A stretch of DNA of 64,000 nucleotides from Saccharopolyspora rhizosphaerae (GTDB taxonomy: Bacteria > Actinomycetota > Actinomycetes > Mycobacteriales > Pseudonocardiaceae). The position numbers were made by a program, and so were the translations under genes. The stretch covers positions 558,001 through 622,000 of the forward strand of contig NZ_RSAA01000035.1 in assembly GCF_003931915.1 (NCBI RefSeq), given 5' to 3'. This document shows positions 1 to 11,492 of this stretch, one piece after another (the stretch's first letter is position 1; each line of letters begins with the position of its first letter). The notes beneath the pieces are model-generated. The model was not told the DNA's origin. It saw only the letters and a program-made list of their open reading frames with translations, and searched no databases.

Positions 1-324
1 GCGGCCCTCCGGCAGCCGTTCGCCCCAGCTGTAGCCGAGCACCAGCGGGGTGAGCACGGCGATGACCAGGATCATCACCAGCGCGATGCCGTCGACGCCG
101 AACGAGAAGTTGATGTCGAACGACGGGATCCACGGGATCGAGCTGGTCAGCTGCATCCGCGGTCCGGCCGGGTCGTAGGCGGACCAGGCGGCCGCGGCGA
201 CCACGAGTTCGGCGAGGGAGAACCCGAGCGCGGTCCACTTCGCCACGCCGGTGTTGCCGCGCAGCAGCGCCACCACCACCGACCCGACGATCGGCAGCAG
301 CACCAAGGCGAGCAGCAGGGTCAT
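1..324 (-). CDS. nuoM: NADH-quinone oxidoreductase subunit M, N-terminal part
   Basis: About 108 N-terminal residues are present before the window edge cuts the gene. The start is [15 protein letters not shown], followed by a second hydrophobic stretch and the conserved FSFGVDGIALVMILVIAVLTP region, typical of NuoM, an antiporter-like proton-pumping subunit of complex I in the membrane arm. The ATG at 324 has a strong ribosome site (GGGAGGAGAT) 4 bases upstream and overlaps by 4 bases the stop of the small frame at 321-467. It lies downstream of nuoL in the same operon. The identification is firm; the rest of the gene lies outside. Confidence 0.93.
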   Translation of the reverse strand, partial: MTLLLALVLLPIVGSVVVALLRGNTGVAKWTALGFSLAELVVAAAAWSAYDPAGPRMQLTSSIPWIPSFDINFSFGVDGIALVMILVIAVLTPLVLGYSWGERLPEGR

Positions 325-467
325 CGGATCTCCTCCCGGAGCTCACTGGGCCGGACCGGTCCACCGCGACCAGTGCCGGTCGCCGAAGCCGTGCGGCTTC
401 CCCATTTCGCGAGACGTTCGACGGTGCCCCGACCGCCGGCGGGGGCGAGGGCGGAGGTGCTGGTCAT
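321..467 (-). CDS. Possible 48-residue protein between nuoL and nuoM
   Basis: This short frame exactly fills the 139-base gap between nuoL and nuoM. Its ATG (467-465) overlaps the nuoL stop as ATGA, and its TGA (323-321) overlaps the nuoM ATG as ATGA, the same junction used at many other nuo gene boundaries. The protein starts [20 protein letters not shown] and ends SELREEIR; it is basic and Gly/Arg/Ser/Thr rich, with no membrane segment. The last codons double as the nuoM ribosome site. No family is recognised. It could be a real translationally coupled peptide or a leader whose reading keeps ribosomes flowing into nuoM; chance is possible in GC-rich DNA. Confidence 0.4.
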   Translation of the reverse strand: MTSTSALAPAGGRGTVERLAKWGSRTASATGTGRGGPVRPSELREEIR

Positions 468-2461
468 GTCGGGATCCCCACTGCCATCAGGGCGGCGACC
501 ACGAGGACCCCGCCGAAGAGCATGGACAGGGCGTAGGACCGGACGAACCCGGTCTGCCAGCGCCGCATCCGGCTGGAGCTGAACGTCAGCAGCGAAGCGA
601 TGCCGGTGACCGTGCCGTCCACGCCCTTGCGGTCCACCACGAGCAGGCCCTTGGTGAGGCCGAAGGCCGGGCGCACCGCCACCAGGTCGTTGAGCGCGTT
701 GCCGCCGAGGTCGGCGCGGGCCGCCCGCACCACCGGCGACACGTTCGCCGGGCGTTCCACCGGAACCGGCTTGCGCCCCACCACCAGCCACGCGATCAGC
801 GCGCCCAGCGCCGAGAGACCCACCGTGAGGACGGGGATCAGCGCGTGCGGGACAGCGGTGTGCGGAGCTTCCTGCAGCTCGCCCAGCGACGGGGCCAGGA
901 ACGTCACCAGCCGGTCGCCGCCGGCGAGGAACCCGCCCGCCGCGACCGAACCGACGGCCAGCACGATCATCGGGCCGGTCATGATCGCCGGCGACTCGTG
1001 CGGGTGGAACTCCTGGCCGTTGGAGGCCTTGAGGTTCTGCCAGCGCTTCTCGCCGAAGAACGTCATCAGCACCAGGCGCGTCATGTAGAACGCGGTGATG
1101 CCCGCGCCCAGCATCGCGGCACCGCCGAAGACCCAGCCGCGCCAACCCTCCTGGCCGAACGCCGCTTCGATGATGGCGTCCTTGGAGTAGAAGCCGGACA
1201 GGAACGGGAACCCGATCAGCGCCAGGTAGCCGAGCCCGAACGTGGTGAAGGTGATCGGCATGTACCGGGCGAGGCCGCCGAACTTGCGCATGTCGACCTC
1301 GTCGTTCATGCCGTGCATCACCGAACCGGCGCCGAGGAAGAGCCCGGCCTTGAAGAAGCCGTGGGTGAGCAAGTGCATGATGCCCAGCGCGTACCCGGCC
1401 GGTCCGAGCCCCACGGCCAGCATCATGTAGCCGATCTGGCTGACCGTGGAGTAGGCCAGGACCTTCTTGATGTCGTCGTAGGCGCAACCGATGACGCACC
1501 CGACCAGCAGCGTCACCGCACCGACGACGGTGACGGCCAGCTGCCCGCCCGGCGAGAGCGAGAACAGCGGGTTGGAGCGGGCGACCAGGTAGACGCCCGC
1601 GGTGACCATCGTCGCGGCGTGGATCAGCGCGGAGACCGGAGTCGGGCCTTCCATCGCGTCCGGCAACCAGGCCTGCAGCGGGACCTGGCCGGACTTGCCG
1701 CAGGCGCCGAGGAGCAGCAGCAGGGTGATCGCCAGCAGCACGCCGGGCGAGAGCTCACCGGCGCGGGCGAAGACCTCCGCGTACTGGGTGGTGCCGAGGT
1801 TGGCGAACAGCAGGAAGATCGCGAGCGCCAGGCCGACGTCACCGACGCGGTTCATCACGAACGCCTTGGTCGCCGCCGCAGCCGCCGACGGGCGGTGCTG
1901 CCAGAACCCGATCAGCAGGTAGGACGCCAGGCCGACGCCTTCCCAGCCGAGGTAGAGCGTCACGAAGCTGTTGCCCAGCACCAGGATCAGCATCGCGGCG
2001 ACGAACAGGTTCAGGTAGCCGAAGAACCGGCGGCGCTCGGTGTTGGCCGAACCGGTGCGCCCCTGCTGGTCGTGGCTCATGTAGCCGATCGAGTACAGGT
2101 GGATCAGCGAACCGACACCCGTGATCAGCAGCACGAACACCATCGCCAGCGGGTCCAGCCGGAGCCCGAAATCGACCTGCAGCGCGTCGACCGGGATCCA
2201 GGAGAACAGCTGCAGTTCCCGAACCTGCTCGCCCTCGGGGCTGCCGGCGACGGAGGTGAACAGCCAGAGCCCGTAGGCGAACGAGGCGAGCACCGTGGCC
2301 GACCCCAGCAGGTGGCCCCAGCCGTTGGCCCGTCGTCCCGCGATCAGCAGGACCGCGGCACCCACCAGCGGGAACGCGATCAGCAGCCAGGCGTAGGACT
2401 GCGCGGGACCGGTCGCGTCGGCGACCCCCGCTGCGGTTTCAAGCATCTTTGCCGTCACCAC
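464..2461 (-). CDS. nuoL: NADH-quinone oxidoreductase subunit L
   Basis: A 665-residue, multi-spanning membrane protein and the distal proton-pumping subunit of complex I. Diagnostic stretches include [75 protein letters not shown] (split for length: [20 protein letters not shown] then [11 protein letters not shown]) and a C-terminal lateral-helix region. Length is usual for actinobacterial NuoL. The start is taken as GTG 2461, 8 bases after the nuoK stop, with GAGAGGG upstream; a second GTG follows directly and an ATG lies at 2446. Part of the nuoA-M operon. Confidence 0.95.
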   Translation of the reverse strand: MVTAKMLETAAGVADATGPAQSYAWLLIAFPLVGAAVLLIAGRRANGWGHLLGSATVLASFAYGLWLFTSVAGSPEGEQVRELQLFSWIPVDALQVDFGLRLDPLAMVFVLLITGVGSLIHLYSIGYMSHDQQGRTGSANTERRRFFGYLNLFVAAMLILVLGNSFVTLYLGWEGVGLASYLLIGFWQHRPSAAAAATKAFVMNRVGDVGLALAIFLLFANLGTTQYAEVFARAGELSPGVLLAITLLLLLGACGKSGQVPLQAWLPDAMEGPTPVSALIHAATMVTAGVYLVARSNPLFSLSPGGQLAVTVVGAVTLLVGCVIGCAYDDIKKVLAYSTVSQIGYMMLAVGLGPAGYALGIMHLLTHGFFKAGLFLGAGSVMHGMNDEVDMRKFGGLARYMPITFTTFGLGYLALIGFPFLSGFYSKDAIIEAAFGQEGWRGWVFGGAAMLGAGITAFYMTRLVLMTFFGEKRWQNLKASNGQEFHPHESPAIMTGPMIVLAVGSVAAGGFLAGGDRLVTFLAPSLGELQEAPHTAVPHALIPVLTVGLSALGALIAWLVVGRKPVPVERPANVSPVVRAARADLGGNALNDLVAVRPAFGLTKGLLVVDRKGVDGTVTGIASLLTFSSSRMRRWQTGFVRSYALSMLFGGVLVVAALMAVGIPT

Positions 2462-2469
2462 GCGCCCTC

Positions 2470-2769
2470 TCAGTACTTGAGCAGGTTGGCGTCATCGACC
2501 GAGGCCGAGCGACGCGTCCGGAAGATCGACATGATGATGGCCAGGCCGACCACCACTTCGGCGGCCGCGACGACCATCACGAAGAACGCCATGACCTGCC
2601 CGTGCACCGTTCCCTCGATGCGGGCGAAGGTGACCAGCGTCAGGTTGACCGCGTTGAGCATCAGCTCGACGCACATGAACACCACGATGGCGTTGCGCCG
2701 CACCAGGACTCCGACCGCGCCGATGGAGAACAGCAGCGCGGACAGCAGCAGGTAGTACGTGGGGGTCAC
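2470..2769 (-). CDS. nuoK: NADH-quinone oxidoreductase subunit K
   Basis: A 99-residue membrane protein with three predicted helices and the NuoK signature [20 protein letters not shown], which carries the conserved membrane glutamate used in proton transfer, plus a second acidic residue in the AEVVVGLAI helix. Length matches the family (about 100). The GTG start at 2769 overlaps the nuoJ stop by 4 bases (GTGA). Membrane arm of complex I. Confidence 0.95.
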   Translation of the reverse strand: MTPTYYLLLSALLFSIGAVGVLVRRNAIVVFMCVELMLNAVNLTLVTFARIEGTVHGQVMAFFVMVVAAAEVVVGLAIIMSIFRTRRSASVDDANLLKY

Positions 2770-3725
2770 TGGTGAACCTCCTCGGTGGCGTGCTCCGAGC
2801 GAGCGGTGGAGTGACCGTTGCCGTGGGGGTCGGCGGGGGCCGGGACCTCGGGCTCGGCCTCGGTGACCGGCTCCTCGGCCCCGCCGGACCCGCTCTGCTC
2901 GGGCACCTCGGGCTCGCCGGTCAGCGCGTGCGGGTCGGGCTCCGGTTCATCGCCCGCGACCGCGCGGCGCTCCTCCTGGAGCTCCTCGGCGGGCAGGTTC
3001 TCCAGCAGCTCGGACAGCGACTCGGGGGCGACCGAACCGTCCGGCAGCAGCGCCGGGACCGCGACCGAGTTGGCCGTGGCGAACACACCGGGACCGGGGA
3101 GCGGCGAGGGCCGCGCGCTGCGGAACCGGGCGTTGGCGCGTTCCCGCTGGCTCAGGCGCGGGCCGCGGCCCTTGCCGCCGTAGGCCAGCACCATCGCGCC
3201 GACGGCCGCGGTGATCAGCAGCGCGGAGGTCAGCTCGAACGGGAAGAGGTAGTCGGTGAAGATCAGCCGACCGAGACCGCCAGCACCGCCACCGGCCGGT
3301 TGCCAGGGGTCCAGCGGTGCGGCCGTCTGCACCGAGGTCAGCGACCGGGCCAGACCCGAGACCAGCAGCGCCGCCAGCCCGACACCGCCGATGCCAGCCC
3401 AGAGCCGTTGCCCGCGCAGGACTTCCACCACCGAGTCCGACGAGTCGCGGCCGACCATCATCAGCACGAACAGGAACAGCATCATGATCGCGCCGGTGTA
3501 GACGATGATCTGGGTGAAGCCCAGGAACGGCGCGCTCTGCCCCATGTAGAGGACGCCCAGGCTCAGCATCGTCAGCACCAGCCACAGCGCGGAGTGCACC
3601 GCGTTGCGGGCGAAGACCATGCCGAGCGCGCCCAGCAGCGACAGCGGGCCGAGGACCCAGAACAGCACCGTCTCCCCGGTGCCGACCACGTCTCCGGCCT
3701 GCGCCAGCACGATTCCGGTGCTCAT
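2766..3725 (-). CDS. nuoJ: NADH-quinone oxidoreductase subunit J with long acidic tail
   Basis: A 319-residue NuoJ. The first 180 or so residues hold five hydrophobic segments with family landmarks ([44 protein letters not shown]). After the last helix ([16 protein letters not shown]) comes a tail of about 120 residues rich in Pro, Glu and Gly (for example [20 protein letters not shown]) ending with His-containing [18 protein letters not shown]. Such a tail is absent from the E. coli protein (about 184 residues). ATG 3725 overlaps the nuoI stop as ATGA. The tail is probably disordered and faces the cytoplasm; its role is unknown. Confidence 0.93.
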   Translation of the reverse strand: MSTGIVLAQAGDVVGTGETVLFWVLGPLSLLGALGMVFARNAVHSALWLVLTMLSLGVLYMGQSAPFLGFTQIIVYTGAIMMLFLFVLMMVGRDSSDSVVEVLRGQRLWAGIGGVGLAALLVSGLARSLTSVQTAAPLDPWQPAGGGAGGLGRLIFTDYLFPFELTSALLITAAVGAMVLAYGGKGRGPRLSQRERANARFRSARPSPLPGPGVFATANSVAVPALLPDGSVAPESLSELLENLPAEELQEERRAVAGDEPEPDPHALTGEPEVPEQSGSGGAEEPVTEAEPEVPAPADPHGNGHSTARSEHATEEVHQ

Positions 3726-4288
3726 CGGGCATCGACCTCCGGACCGGACTCCACCGTCGTCCCCGACGGGACGCCTCGCTGCTTGGCGAGATCGGGACCG
3801 TTGACGTAGTAGTCCTGCTCGTCCTCGCCCAGGCGCATCGGGTGCGGCGGCTGCTCCATGCCGGGCAGCAAGGGCGCCAGCATGTCGGCCTTCGTGTAGA
3901 TCAGGTCCTGGCGGTTGTCGTCCGCGGTCTCGTACTCGTTGGTCATCGTCAGCGCCCGCGTCGGGCACGCCTCGATGCACAACCCGCAGCCGATGCAGCG
4001 CAGGTAGTTGATCTGGTAGTCCTTGCCGTACCGCTCACCCGGCGAGAAGCGGGCCTCGTCGGTGTTGTCCCCGCCTTCCACGAAGATCGCGTCGGCCGGG
4101 CACGCCCACGCGCACAGCTCGCAGCCCACGCACTTCTCCAGCCCGTCCGGGTGCCGGTTGAGCTGGTGGCGGCCGTGGAACCGGGGCGCGGCGACCTTCT
4201 TGACCTCGGGGTACTCCTCGGTGACGACCTTCTTGAACATCGTCGAGAAGGTGACGCCGAAGCCCTTGATCGGATCAAACATTCCCAT
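3722..4288 (-). CDS. nuoI: NADH-quinone oxidoreductase subunit I
   Basis: A 188-residue peripheral-arm subunit binding two [4Fe-4S] clusters (N6a, N6b). Both ferredoxin motifs are complete: [16 protein letters not shown] near residues 55-70 and [16 protein letters not shown] near 100-115. It passes electrons from NuoG to NuoB next to the quinone site. ATG 4288 lies inside the end of nuoH (14-base overlap), consistent with translational coupling. Confidence 0.96.
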   Translation of the reverse strand: MGMFDPIKGFGVTFSTMFKKVVTEEYPEVKKVAAPRFHGRHQLNRHPDGLEKCVGCELCAWACPADAIFVEGGDNTDEARFSPGERYGKDYQINYLRCIGCGLCIEACPTRALTMTNEYETADDNRQDLIYTKADMLAPLLPGMEQPPHPMRLGEDEQDYYVNGPDLAKQRGVPSGTTVESGPEVDAR

Positions 4289-5582
4289 GGGGCGCCTCCT
4301 CGCCTTCCGGACCCGCGAGTTCGCCGGAACCGGTGCCGCTGCGCACCGGGGTGCGCCGCGGCGGGGTCTTGGGGACTTCCAGGTCGATCGGCGGCACCGG
4401 GAACCCGCTGCCCGCCATCGGCACCTCGTCGGGGTCCTCAGCGGGCTTGCGGTCCGGGATGAGGAACGTGGCCGCGACCAGGACCGCCACCACGATCGCG
4501 CCGCCGATCATGAACTGCTGGGTGCTGACGGCCTCGCTGTTGCGCAGCGCGCGGATCACCGTCACCGCCACGATCCACACCAGGCTGACCGGGACCAGCA
4601 GCTTCCAGCCGAGGTCCATGAACTGGTCGTAGCGCAGGCGGGGCAGCGTGCCGCGCAGCCACACGAAGAAGAACAGGAACGCGATCGTCTTGCCGAGGAA
4701 CCACAGCACCGGCCACCACCCGGTGTTGAGCACGCCGTCGCCGATCAGCGACAGCGGCCACGGCGCGCGGTAACCGCCGAAGAACAGCGTCGTCGCCAGC
4801 GCGGAGACGGTGACCATGTTGATGTACTCGGCGAGGAAGAACAACGCGAACTTCAACGACGAGTACTCGGTGTGGAACCCGCCGACCAGCTCGGACTCGG
4901 CTTCCGGGAGGTCGAACGGGGCCCGGTTGGTCTCACCGACCATCGACACCAGGTAGACCAGGAAGCTCACCGGCAGCAGCGCGAAGAACCAGCCGTTCTC
5001 CTGCGCCGCGACCAGGCCGGAGGTCGACAGCGTGCCCGCGTACATGATGACCGCGACGAACGACAGGCCCATCGCGATCTCGTAGGAGATCACCTGCGCC
5101 GCTGACCGCAGCGAACCCAGCAGCGGGTACGGCGAGCCGGAGGCCCAGCCCGCCAGCACGATGCCGTAGACGCCGATCGAGGCGCAGGCGAGCACGACCA
5201 GCAGGCCGACCGGCAGTTCCACCAGCTGCAGCGTGGTGCGCTCGCCGAAGATGGTGACCTCGGGGCCGATCGGGATCACCGAGAACGACACCAGCGCGGG
5301 TGTCGCGGAGATCGCCGGCGCCAGGAAGTACACCCACTTGTCGGCCATGACCGGCCGGATGTCCTCCTTGAACGCCAGCTTCAGCCCGTCGGCCAGCGAC
5401 TGCAGGATGCCGAACGGCCCGGCGCGGTTCGGGCCGGGGCGGTGCTGCATGCGGCCGATGACGCGGCGTTCCGCCCAGATCGTCAGCAGCGTCATCAGCA
5501 CCAGGAAGGCGAAGATGGCCACGACCTTGAGCAGGATCAGCCAGAGCGGGTCGTCGGCGAGCAGTTCGGCTGTTCTGGTCAT
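4275..5582 (-). CDS. nuoH: NADH-quinone oxidoreductase subunit H
   Basis: A 435-residue membrane subunit that forms the quinone chamber with NuoB and NuoD. Eight hydrophobic segments are apparent. Family stretches include [58 protein letters not shown] and [21 protein letters not shown]-terminal extension of about 60 Pro/Arg/Glu-rich residues follows the last helix, as in other actinobacteria. The ATG overlaps the nuoG stop by 4 bases. Confidence 0.96.
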   Translation of the reverse strand: MTRTAELLADDPLWLILLKVVAIFAFLVLMTLLTIWAERRVIGRMQHRPGPNRAGPFGILQSLADGLKLAFKEDIRPVMADKWVYFLAPAISATPALVSFSVIPIGPEVTIFGERTTLQLVELPVGLLVVLACASIGVYGIVLAGWASGSPYPLLGSLRSAAQVISYEIAMGLSFVAVIMYAGTLSTSGLVAAQENGWFFALLPVSFLVYLVSMVGETNRAPFDLPEAESELVGGFHTEYSSLKFALFFLAEYINMVTVSALATTLFFGGYRAPWPLSLIGDGVLNTGWWPVLWFLGKTIAFLFFFVWLRGTLPRLRYDQFMDLGWKLLVPVSLVWIVAVTVIRALRNSEAVSTQQFMIGGAIVVAVLVAATFLIPDRKPAEDPDEVPMAGSGFPVPPIDLEVPKTPPRRTPVRSGTGSGELAGPEGEEAPHGNV

Positions 5583-8089
5583 GCGATCCCCCCGGGGTGG
5601 TGGGCGGAGCTGCCGTTGGTCTCAGGTCCCCCGCTCACCGGAGCGATGTCCACCAGCGCACCGTGGCCGGCGCCGAGCGCCTTGTGGACCCGGGCCTTGC
5701 CGGAGTCGGTCGGCACCCACACCACGCCGTCGGGCATCTCGGCGATCTCCACCGGCAGCACGATCCCGCCCCGGTCGGTGCGGACTTCGAGGCGTTGTCC
5801 GGAACTGATCTCGACGCGCTGGGCGGTCTCGGGCGAGAGGATCGCGACGCGGTTGCGGGCGGTGCCCGCCAGGTTCGGCTCCTCGACCTGCAGCGAACCG
5901 TTGTCGAGCAGTTGCCGCCAGGTCGCCAGCACCGCCTGGCCCGGGCCGGGGTGCGCTGCGTGCGTCACGGGCTCGTCCGGCGCCGCGGTGCGCGCACCGG
6001 TGTGCGTGCCGAGCCGGTCGAGCTCGGCACGCGCGGCGGCCGGGCTCTGGGTGAACAGGTCGGCGTCCATCTCCACCGCGAGGGTGTCCAGCACCCGGCA
6101 GTCCGGCAGCGCGCCGGTGCCGTCGATGGTGGTGGCGAACTCGCGGTGGCGGCCCTCCCAGTTGAGGTAGCTGCCGTTCTTCTCCACGTGGGGCGCGATC
6201 GGCAGCACCACGTCGGCGTGCTCGGTCACCGCGCTGGGCCGGAGTTCGAGGCTGACCACGAAGTCGGCCGCTTCGAGGGCCCTGCGGGCGAGTTCCGGGT
6301 CGGGCAGGTCGTCCGGGTCGACACCGCCGACGACCAGTCCGGACAGCGCCCCGGTGACGGTGGCGGTCAGGATCTCGCCGAGGTCCCGTCCGGCCGCGGC
6401 GGGCAGCGAACCGGGGGCCATGCCCCAGGTCCGCTCGACCTCGGAGCGGGCGTTCTCGTCGACCACCGGACGGGCGCCGGGCAGCAGCGTCGGCAGGGCA
6501 CCGGCCTCGATGGCGCCGCGCTCACCGGCGCGGCGCGGGATCCAGGCGACGTGGGCGCCGGTGCGCTGCGCGGTGCGCAGCACCTCCGACAGCAGACCCG
6601 GCACCTCCGCGGCGCGCTCACCGACGATGAGCACCGCGCCCTGCTGCTGCAGCGCTTCGTCCACGTCGGACGGCAGCGAGCTCAGCGCGGCGGCCTCGCC
6701 GCCGGGGGCGCACGGCACCAGCGACCCGGTGCGGACCGGGCCCCCGGCGTGGGTGATGACGGTGGTCTTCTCCACGCCGGGCGAGGTGCGCGGAGCGACG
6801 TGGAAGACCTGCGTCTTCCCGGTCCGCGCGGCCTTGCGCAGCCGGAGGAAGACGATCGGCGACTCCTCCTCCGGCTCGAACGCCACGCACAGCACAGCCG
6901 GGGCCTTCTCCAGGTCCGCGTAGGTGACGCCGTTCTCCGGTGTCACGCCGACGACCGCGGACTCCAAGAACCGCAGCTCCTCGGTGGAGTGCGGCCGGGC
7001 GCGGTGGTCGATGTCGTTGGTGCGCAAGGCGACGCGCGCGAACTTCGAGTAGGCGTAGGCGTCCTCGACGGTCAGCCGGCCACCGGGCAGCACGCCGACC
7101 CCGTGCGCCTCGCGCGCCTCGATCAAGCCCTTCGCCGCGACCTGCAGCGCCTCGGTCCACGACGCCTCGCGCAGCCGGCCGCCGTCCCGGACCTGCGGCC
7201 GGGTGAGGCGGTCGGACGCGTTGGCGTAGCGGAAGGCGAAGCGGCCCTTGTCGCAGATCCACTCCTCGTTGACCTCCGGGTCGTCCCCGGCCAGCCGGCG
7301 CATCACCTTGCCGCGCCGCCAGTCGGTCCGCGTCGCGCAGCCCGACGCGCAGTGCTCGCACTGGCCCGGCGTGGAGACCAGGTCGAACGGCCGGGAGCGG
7401 AACCGGTAGGCCGCGCTGGTCAGCGCGCCGACCGGGCAGATCTGGATGGTGTTGCCGGAGAAGTAGGACTGGAACGGCTGCTGCTCACCGATGCCGATCT
7501 GCTGCAGCGCGCCTCGCTCCAGCAGCTCGATGAACGGGTCACCGGCGATCTGCTTGGAGAAGCGGGTGCAGCGCTGGCACAGCACGCAGCGCTCGCGGTC
7601 GAGCAGGACCTGCGAGGAGATCGGGACCGGCTTGGCGAAGGTCCGCTTGGTCTCGTGGAAGCGGGACTCCGCGCGACCGTGCTTGAGCGCCTGGTTCTGC
7701 AGCGGGCACTCGCCGCCCTTGTCGCAGACCGGGCAGTCCAGCGGGTGGTTGATGAGCAGCAGCTCCATCACGCCCTGCTGCGCCTTGTCCGCGACCGGGG
7801 AGGTGATCTGCGTCTTGACGACCATCCCGTCGGCGACGGTCATGGTGCAGGAGGCCTGCGGCTTCGGCATGGCCCGGCCGTTCATCTCGACCTCGACCAG
7901 GCACTGCCGGCAGGCCCCCGCCGGGTCCAGCAGCGGGTGGTCGCAGAACCGCGGGATGGTGATGCCCATCCGCTCCGCGGTCCGGATCAGCAGCTCGCCC
8001 TTCGGGGCGTCGACCTCGATCCCGTCGATGGTGAGCCGGACGTGGCCCTCCGGGACGGGGCGCGCTTCGGATTCGGGTGCCAGGGTCAT
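5579..8089 (-). CDS. nuoG: NADH-quinone oxidoreductase subunit G
   Basis: An 836-residue iron-sulfur subunit of the peripheral arm. From the N terminus: a [2Fe-2S] domain ([20 protein letters not shown] and a later C), the His-Cys cluster region ([17 protein letters not shown]), a [4Fe-4S] ferredoxin-like pair (CVLCQRC and CPVGAL), then a molybdopterin-oxidoreductase-like domain that keeps a fourth cluster motif, CEHCASGC with WICDKG (cluster N7). The start is taken as ATG 8089, which overlaps the nuoF stop as ATGA; an in-frame upstream extension to 8134 has no ribosome site and sits inside nuoF. Confidence 0.95.
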   Translation of the reverse strand: MTLAPESEARPVPEGHVRLTIDGIEVDAPKGELLIRTAERMGITIPRFCDHPLLDPAGACRQCLVEVEMNGRAMPKPQASCTMTVADGMVVKTQITSPVADKAQQGVMELLLINHPLDCPVCDKGGECPLQNQALKHGRAESRFHETKRTFAKPVPISSQVLLDRERCVLCQRCTRFSKQIAGDPFIELLERGALQQIGIGEQQPFQSYFSGNTIQICPVGALTSAAYRFRSRPFDLVSTPGQCEHCASGCATRTDWRRGKVMRRLAGDDPEVNEEWICDKGRFAFRYANASDRLTRPQVRDGGRLREASWTEALQVAAKGLIEAREAHGVGVLPGGRLTVEDAYAYSKFARVALRTNDIDHRARPHSTEELRFLESAVVGVTPENGVTYADLEKAPAVLCVAFEPEEESPIVFLRLRKAARTGKTQVFHVAPRTSPGVEKTTVITHAGGPVRTGSLVPCAPGGEAAALSSLPSDVDEALQQQGAVLIVGERAAEVPGLLSEVLRTAQRTGAHVAWIPRRAGERGAIEAGALPTLLPGARPVVDENARSEVERTWGMAPGSLPAAAGRDLGEILTATVTGALSGLVVGGVDPDDLPDPELARRALEAADFVVSLELRPSAVTEHADVVLPIAPHVEKNGSYLNWEGRHREFATTIDGTGALPDCRVLDTLAVEMDADLFTQSPAAARAELDRLGTHTGARTAAPDEPVTHAAHPGPGQAVLATWRQLLDNGSLQVEEPNLAGTARNRVAILSPETAQRVEISSGQRLEVRTDRGGIVLPVEIAEMPDGVVWVPTDSGKARVHKALGAGHGALVDIAPVSGGPETNGSSAHHPGGIA

Positions 8090-9384
8090 CGGGCCGCTCC
8101 TACGAGTTCCGCGGCGGACTTGTTCTGGTCGCACAACGCGAGGAACTCCTCGCGGAAGTACTTGATACCGCTGGTGATCGGACTGACCGCGCCGTCACCG
8201 AGGGCGCAGAACGAGCGGCCGAAGATGTTGTCGCAGACGTCCAGGAGGGTGTCGATGTCCTCCTCGCTGCCGCGCCCGTCGACCATCCGCTCCAGCACCT
8301 GCGCCAGCCAGTAGGTGCCTTCCCGGCACGGCGTGCACTTGCCGCAGGACTCGTGCTCGTAGAACTGGGTCCACTTCATGACCGCCCACGGCACCGACAC
8401 CGTCTCGTTGAACACCTGGACCGCGGTGGTGCCCAGCATCGACCCGGCTTCGGCCGCGCCCTCGAAGTCCAGCGGGACGTCGAGGTGCTCGGCGGTGAAC
8501 AGCGGTGTCGAGGAGCCGCCCGGGGTCCAGAACTTCAGCGGGATGCCGTCCTTCATGCCGCCCGCGAGTTCCAGCAGCTGCCGCAGTGTGGTGCCCATCG
8601 GCGCCTCGTACTGTCCGGGCTTCTCGACGTGACCGGAGATCGAGTAGATCTTCGGGCCCGGCGACTTCTCGCTGCCCATCTCGCGGAACCAGTCCGACCC
8701 GCCGTTGACGATGAACGGCACCGAGGCGATGGTCTCCACGTTGTTCACCGTCGTCGGGCACGCGTAGAGACCGGCCGCGGCGGGGAACGGGGGCTTGAGC
8801 CGCGGTTGCCCGCGCTTGCCCTCCAAGGAGTCCAGCAGCGCCGTCTCCTCACCGCAGATGTAGGCGCCCGCCCCGGCGTGCACGACGATGTCCAGGTCGA
8901 AGCCCGAGTCCAGGATGTTCTTGCCCAGGTACCCAGCGGCGTAGGCCTCGCGGACCGCGTGGGTGAGCCGGCGCATCGGGTGCAGCGCCTCGCCGCGCAC
9001 GTAGATCATGCAGTGGTTGGCGCGCATCGCGTAGGACGCGATGATGCAGCCCTCGATCAGCGAGTGCGGGTCGGCCATCATCAGCGGGATGTCCTTGCAG
9101 GTCCCCGGCTCGCCCTCGTCGGCGTTGATGACCAGGTAGTGCGGCTTGACCGGGTCCTTGGGCATGAAGCTCCACTTCACGCCCGCCGGGAAGCCCGCAC
9201 CGCCGCGACCGCGCAGTCCGGAAGCCTTGACCAGCTCGATCAGCTGGTCCGGGTGGGCCTTCAGCGCCTTGCGCAGCGCGGTGTAGCCCTCCAGCTGCTC
9301 GTAGGTGTGCAGCGTCCAGGAGTTCGGCGACAGCCACCGCTTGGTCAGCACCGGGGTCACCGGGCTGGTGCTCGGTTCGGTCAT
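8086..9384 (-). CDS. nuoF: NADH-quinone oxidoreductase subunit F
   Basis: A 432-residue flavoprotein that binds NADH, FMN and the N3 [4Fe-4S] cluster. The NADH/FMN glycine motif [13 protein letters not shown] is near residue 65, [13 protein letters not shown] follows, and the cluster ligands are [13 protein letters not shown] plus a later C in [15 protein letters not shown] 9384 has GAGGGTGG upstream. A GTG at 9396 overlapping the nuoE stop (GTGA) is an equally operon-like start and would add 4 residues. Confidence 0.95.
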   Translation of the reverse strand: MTEPSTSPVTPVLTKRWLSPNSWTLHTYEQLEGYTALRKALKAHPDQLIELVKASGLRGRGGAGFPAGVKWSFMPKDPVKPHYLVINADEGEPGTCKDIPLMMADPHSLIEGCIIASYAMRANHCMIYVRGEALHPMRRLTHAVREAYAAGYLGKNILDSGFDLDIVVHAGAGAYICGEETALLDSLEGKRGQPRLKPPFPAAAGLYACPTTVNNVETIASVPFIVNGGSDWFREMGSEKSPGPKIYSISGHVEKPGQYEAPMGTTLRQLLELAGGMKDGIPLKFWTPGGSSTPLFTAEHLDVPLDFEGAAEAGSMLGTTAVQVFNETVSVPWAVMKWTQFYEHESCGKCTPCREGTYWLAQVLERMVDGRGSEEDIDTLLDVCDNIFGRSFCALGDGAVSPITSGIKYFREEFLALCDQNKSAAELVGAAR

Positions 9385-9392
9385 GGCCACCC

Positions 9393-10148
9393 TCACTTCT
9401 TCTCCGGCAGCGGCGGGAGTTCCGCGTCATCGGGCATGCTCGGCGCGGTCCAGCCGCGTTCCCGGGCCAGCTCGGCACCGCGCACCGTCTCGGTCGCCAG
9501 CGACGGGCCGGTCACCGTTTCGTCGAGGTCGTCGAAGAACCCGGCCAGCTGGCGCTCGGCGCTCCGGAAGTCGGAGAGCTCCGGGCCACGCGTCGGCTTC
9601 GGCTTCTCACCCCGCTGCAGGGCTTCCACGAGCTCCAGCGCCTGCTCGGGCGTCTGGTTGTCGTAGTACTCGTAGTTGACCTGCAGCACCGGCGCGAAGT
9701 CGCAGGCGGCCAGGCACTCGGCGTGCTCGAGGGTGATCGAGCCCTCGGTGCCGGGTTCGCCGGCGGTGCCCTCGTGCCCGACGCCCAGGTGCTCGCCGAG
9801 CGTCCGGTAGATCGCGTCTCCGCCCAGCGCCGCGCACATCGTGTTGGTGCACACGCTGACCAGGTGCTGCCCGCACGGCTTGCGCTTGTACATGGTGTAG
9901 AAGGTCGCCACGGCGCTGACCTCGGCGACCGACAGCGCCAGCTCGTCGGCGCAGAACTGGACACCGGCCGGGCTGACGTGCCCCTGCACCGACTGGACCA
10001 GGTGCAGCATCGGCAGCAGCGCCGACCGCGACTCCGGGTAGCGGGCGATGATCTGCCTCGCCTCGGCCCGGGTCTCCTCGCCGAACACCGAGGTGTCGAC
10101 CGTGCCGGTCTGCTCCTCGGTGGTGGTGAACTCGAACTGCTCGGTCAT
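9393..10148 (-). CDS. nuoE: NADH-quinone oxidoreductase subunit E
   Basis: A 251-residue thioredoxin-fold subunit carrying [2Fe-2S] cluster N1a. The four ligands appear as VCTNTMC (Cx4C) and ECLAAC (Cx3C), preceded by the family stretch [16 protein letters not shown]. About 90 C-terminal residues beyond the E. coli length are charged and Pro/Glu-rich, common in actinobacteria. ATG 10148 overlaps the nuoD stop as ATGA. It forms the NADH dehydrogenase tip with NuoF. Confidence 0.95.
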   Translation of the reverse strand: MTEQFEFTTTEEQTGTVDTSVFGEETRAEARQIIARYPESRSALLPMLHLVQSVQGHVSPAGVQFCADELALSVAEVSAVATFYTMYKRKPCGQHLVSVCTNTMCAALGGDAIYRTLGEHLGVGHEGTAGEPGTEGSITLEHAECLAACDFAPVLQVNYEYYDNQTPEQALELVEALQRGEKPKPTRGPELSDFRSAERQLAGFFDDLDETVTGPSLATETVRGAELARERGWTAPSMPDDAELPPLPEKK

Positions 10149-11473
10149 CGATCCACCCCGCCCATCACCGGGTCGATGGAGGCGACCGCCGCGATCACGT
10201 CGGCCACCAGTCCGCCTTCGCACATCGCGGGCATCGCCTGCAGGTTCACGAAACTGGGTTCGCGGACGTGCACCCGCATCGGCCGGGTGCCGCCGTCGGA
10301 AACGAGGTGCGCGCCGAGCTCGCCGCGCGGCGACTCGACCGGCGCGTAGGCCTGGCCGGGCGGCACGTCGAAGCCCTCGGTCACCAGCTTGAAGTGGTGG
10401 ATCAGCGACTCCATGGACTGGCCCATGATCTTGCGGACGTGTTCCAGGGAGTTGCCCATGCCGTCGGCGCCGATGCTCAGCTTCGCGGGCCAGGCGATCT
10501 TCGCGTCCTCGACCATGTGCGGGCCGGACTCCATCTTGTCCAAGCACTGCTTGATGATCTTCAGCGACTCGTGCATCTCCTGCACCCGCAGGAAGTAGCG
10601 GGCGTAGCAGTCGCCGGCGGTGCTGGTGGGCACCTCGAAGTCGAACTCCTCGTAACCGCAGTAGGGCTCGACCTTGCGCAGGTCCCACGGCAAGCCCGCG
10701 GCCCGCAGCAGCGGACCGGTCACGCCCAGCTGCAGCGCGCCGTCCAGCGGCAGGTGACCGACGTCCTGCAGGCGCTGCTTCCAGATCGGCTGGCCGGTGA
10801 ACAGCTTGTCGTAGTCGGGCAGCCGGGTGTCCATGACCTTGATGAACTCGCGCACCTTGTCCTGCCAGCCCTCCGGCAGGTCCTGCGCGACACCACCGGG
10901 CCGGACGAACGCGTGGTTCATCCGCAGTCCGGTCAGGAACTCCAGCAGGTGCAGCACTTCCTCGCGCTCGCGGAACCCGTAGGTCATGCCGGTCGTCGCG
11001 CCCAGTTCCATCGCACCGGTGGCCAGGAAGACCAGGTGCGAGGAGATCCGGTTGAGCTCCATGAGCATCACGCGGAACGTCTGGGCCCGCTTCGGCGCCT
11101 CGATCCCCAGCAGCTTCTCCACCGCGAGGCAGTAGGCGGTCTCGGTGAACAGCGGCGCCAGGTAGTCCATGCGCGTCACGAAGGTGACGCCCTGGGTCCA
11201 CGTCCGGTACTCGGTGTTCTTCTCGATGCCGGTGTGCAGGTAGCCGATGACCGAGCGGGCCTTGGTGACCGTCTCGCCTTCGAGCTCCAGCACCAGGCGC
11301 AGAACGCCGTGCGTGGACGGGTGCTGCGGGCCCAGGTTGATGACAACCCTTTCCTCACCGCCGGTTTCGTCCAGGAACTCGTCCCAGTCGCCGCCGGTCA
11401 CGGTGAAGATGCGGCCCTCGGTGGTGTCTCTCGACTCGGCGGGGTACGCGCCGGTGAGTGGTTCGGTGGTCAT
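10145..11473 (-). CDS. nuoD: NADH-quinone oxidoreductase subunit D
   Basis: A 442-residue 49-kDa-type subunit that shapes the quinone site with NuoB. Recognisable stretches are [20 protein letters not shown] (quinone-site His region), [36 protein letters not shown] and the C-terminal [20 protein letters not shown] with a final MGGVDR. ATG 11473 is preferred because GGAGAGG lies 8 bases upstream; a GTG at 11482 is a weaker alternative. Confidence 0.96.
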   Translation of the reverse strand: MTTEPLTGAYPAESRDTTEGRIFTVTGGDWDEFLDETGGEERVVINLGPQHPSTHGVLRLVLELEGETVTKARSVIGYLHTGIEKNTEYRTWTQGVTFVTRMDYLAPLFTETAYCLAVEKLLGIEAPKRAQTFRVMLMELNRISSHLVFLATGAMELGATTGMTYGFREREEVLHLLEFLTGLRMNHAFVRPGGVAQDLPEGWQDKVREFIKVMDTRLPDYDKLFTGQPIWKQRLQDVGHLPLDGALQLGVTGPLLRAAGLPWDLRKVEPYCGYEEFDFEVPTSTAGDCYARYFLRVQEMHESLKIIKQCLDKMESGPHMVEDAKIAWPAKLSIGADGMGNSLEHVRKIMGQSMESLIHHFKLVTEGFDVPPGQAYAPVESPRGELGAHLVSDGGTRPMRVHVREPSFVNLQAMPAMCEGGLVADVIAAVASIDPVMGGVDR

Positions 11474-11492
11474 CGTCCACACCTCTCCGCGA

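Noticed and set aside
251-2755. An 834-residue open frame on the plus strand
   Set aside because: It lies antisense to nuoL and nuoK; the protein is Arg/Gln/Asp/His-rich low-complexity typical of GC-rich antisense frames.
5597-8314. A 905-residue plus-strand frame
   Set aside because: Antisense to nuoG and the end of nuoF, with the composition of a shadow frame and no ribosome site.
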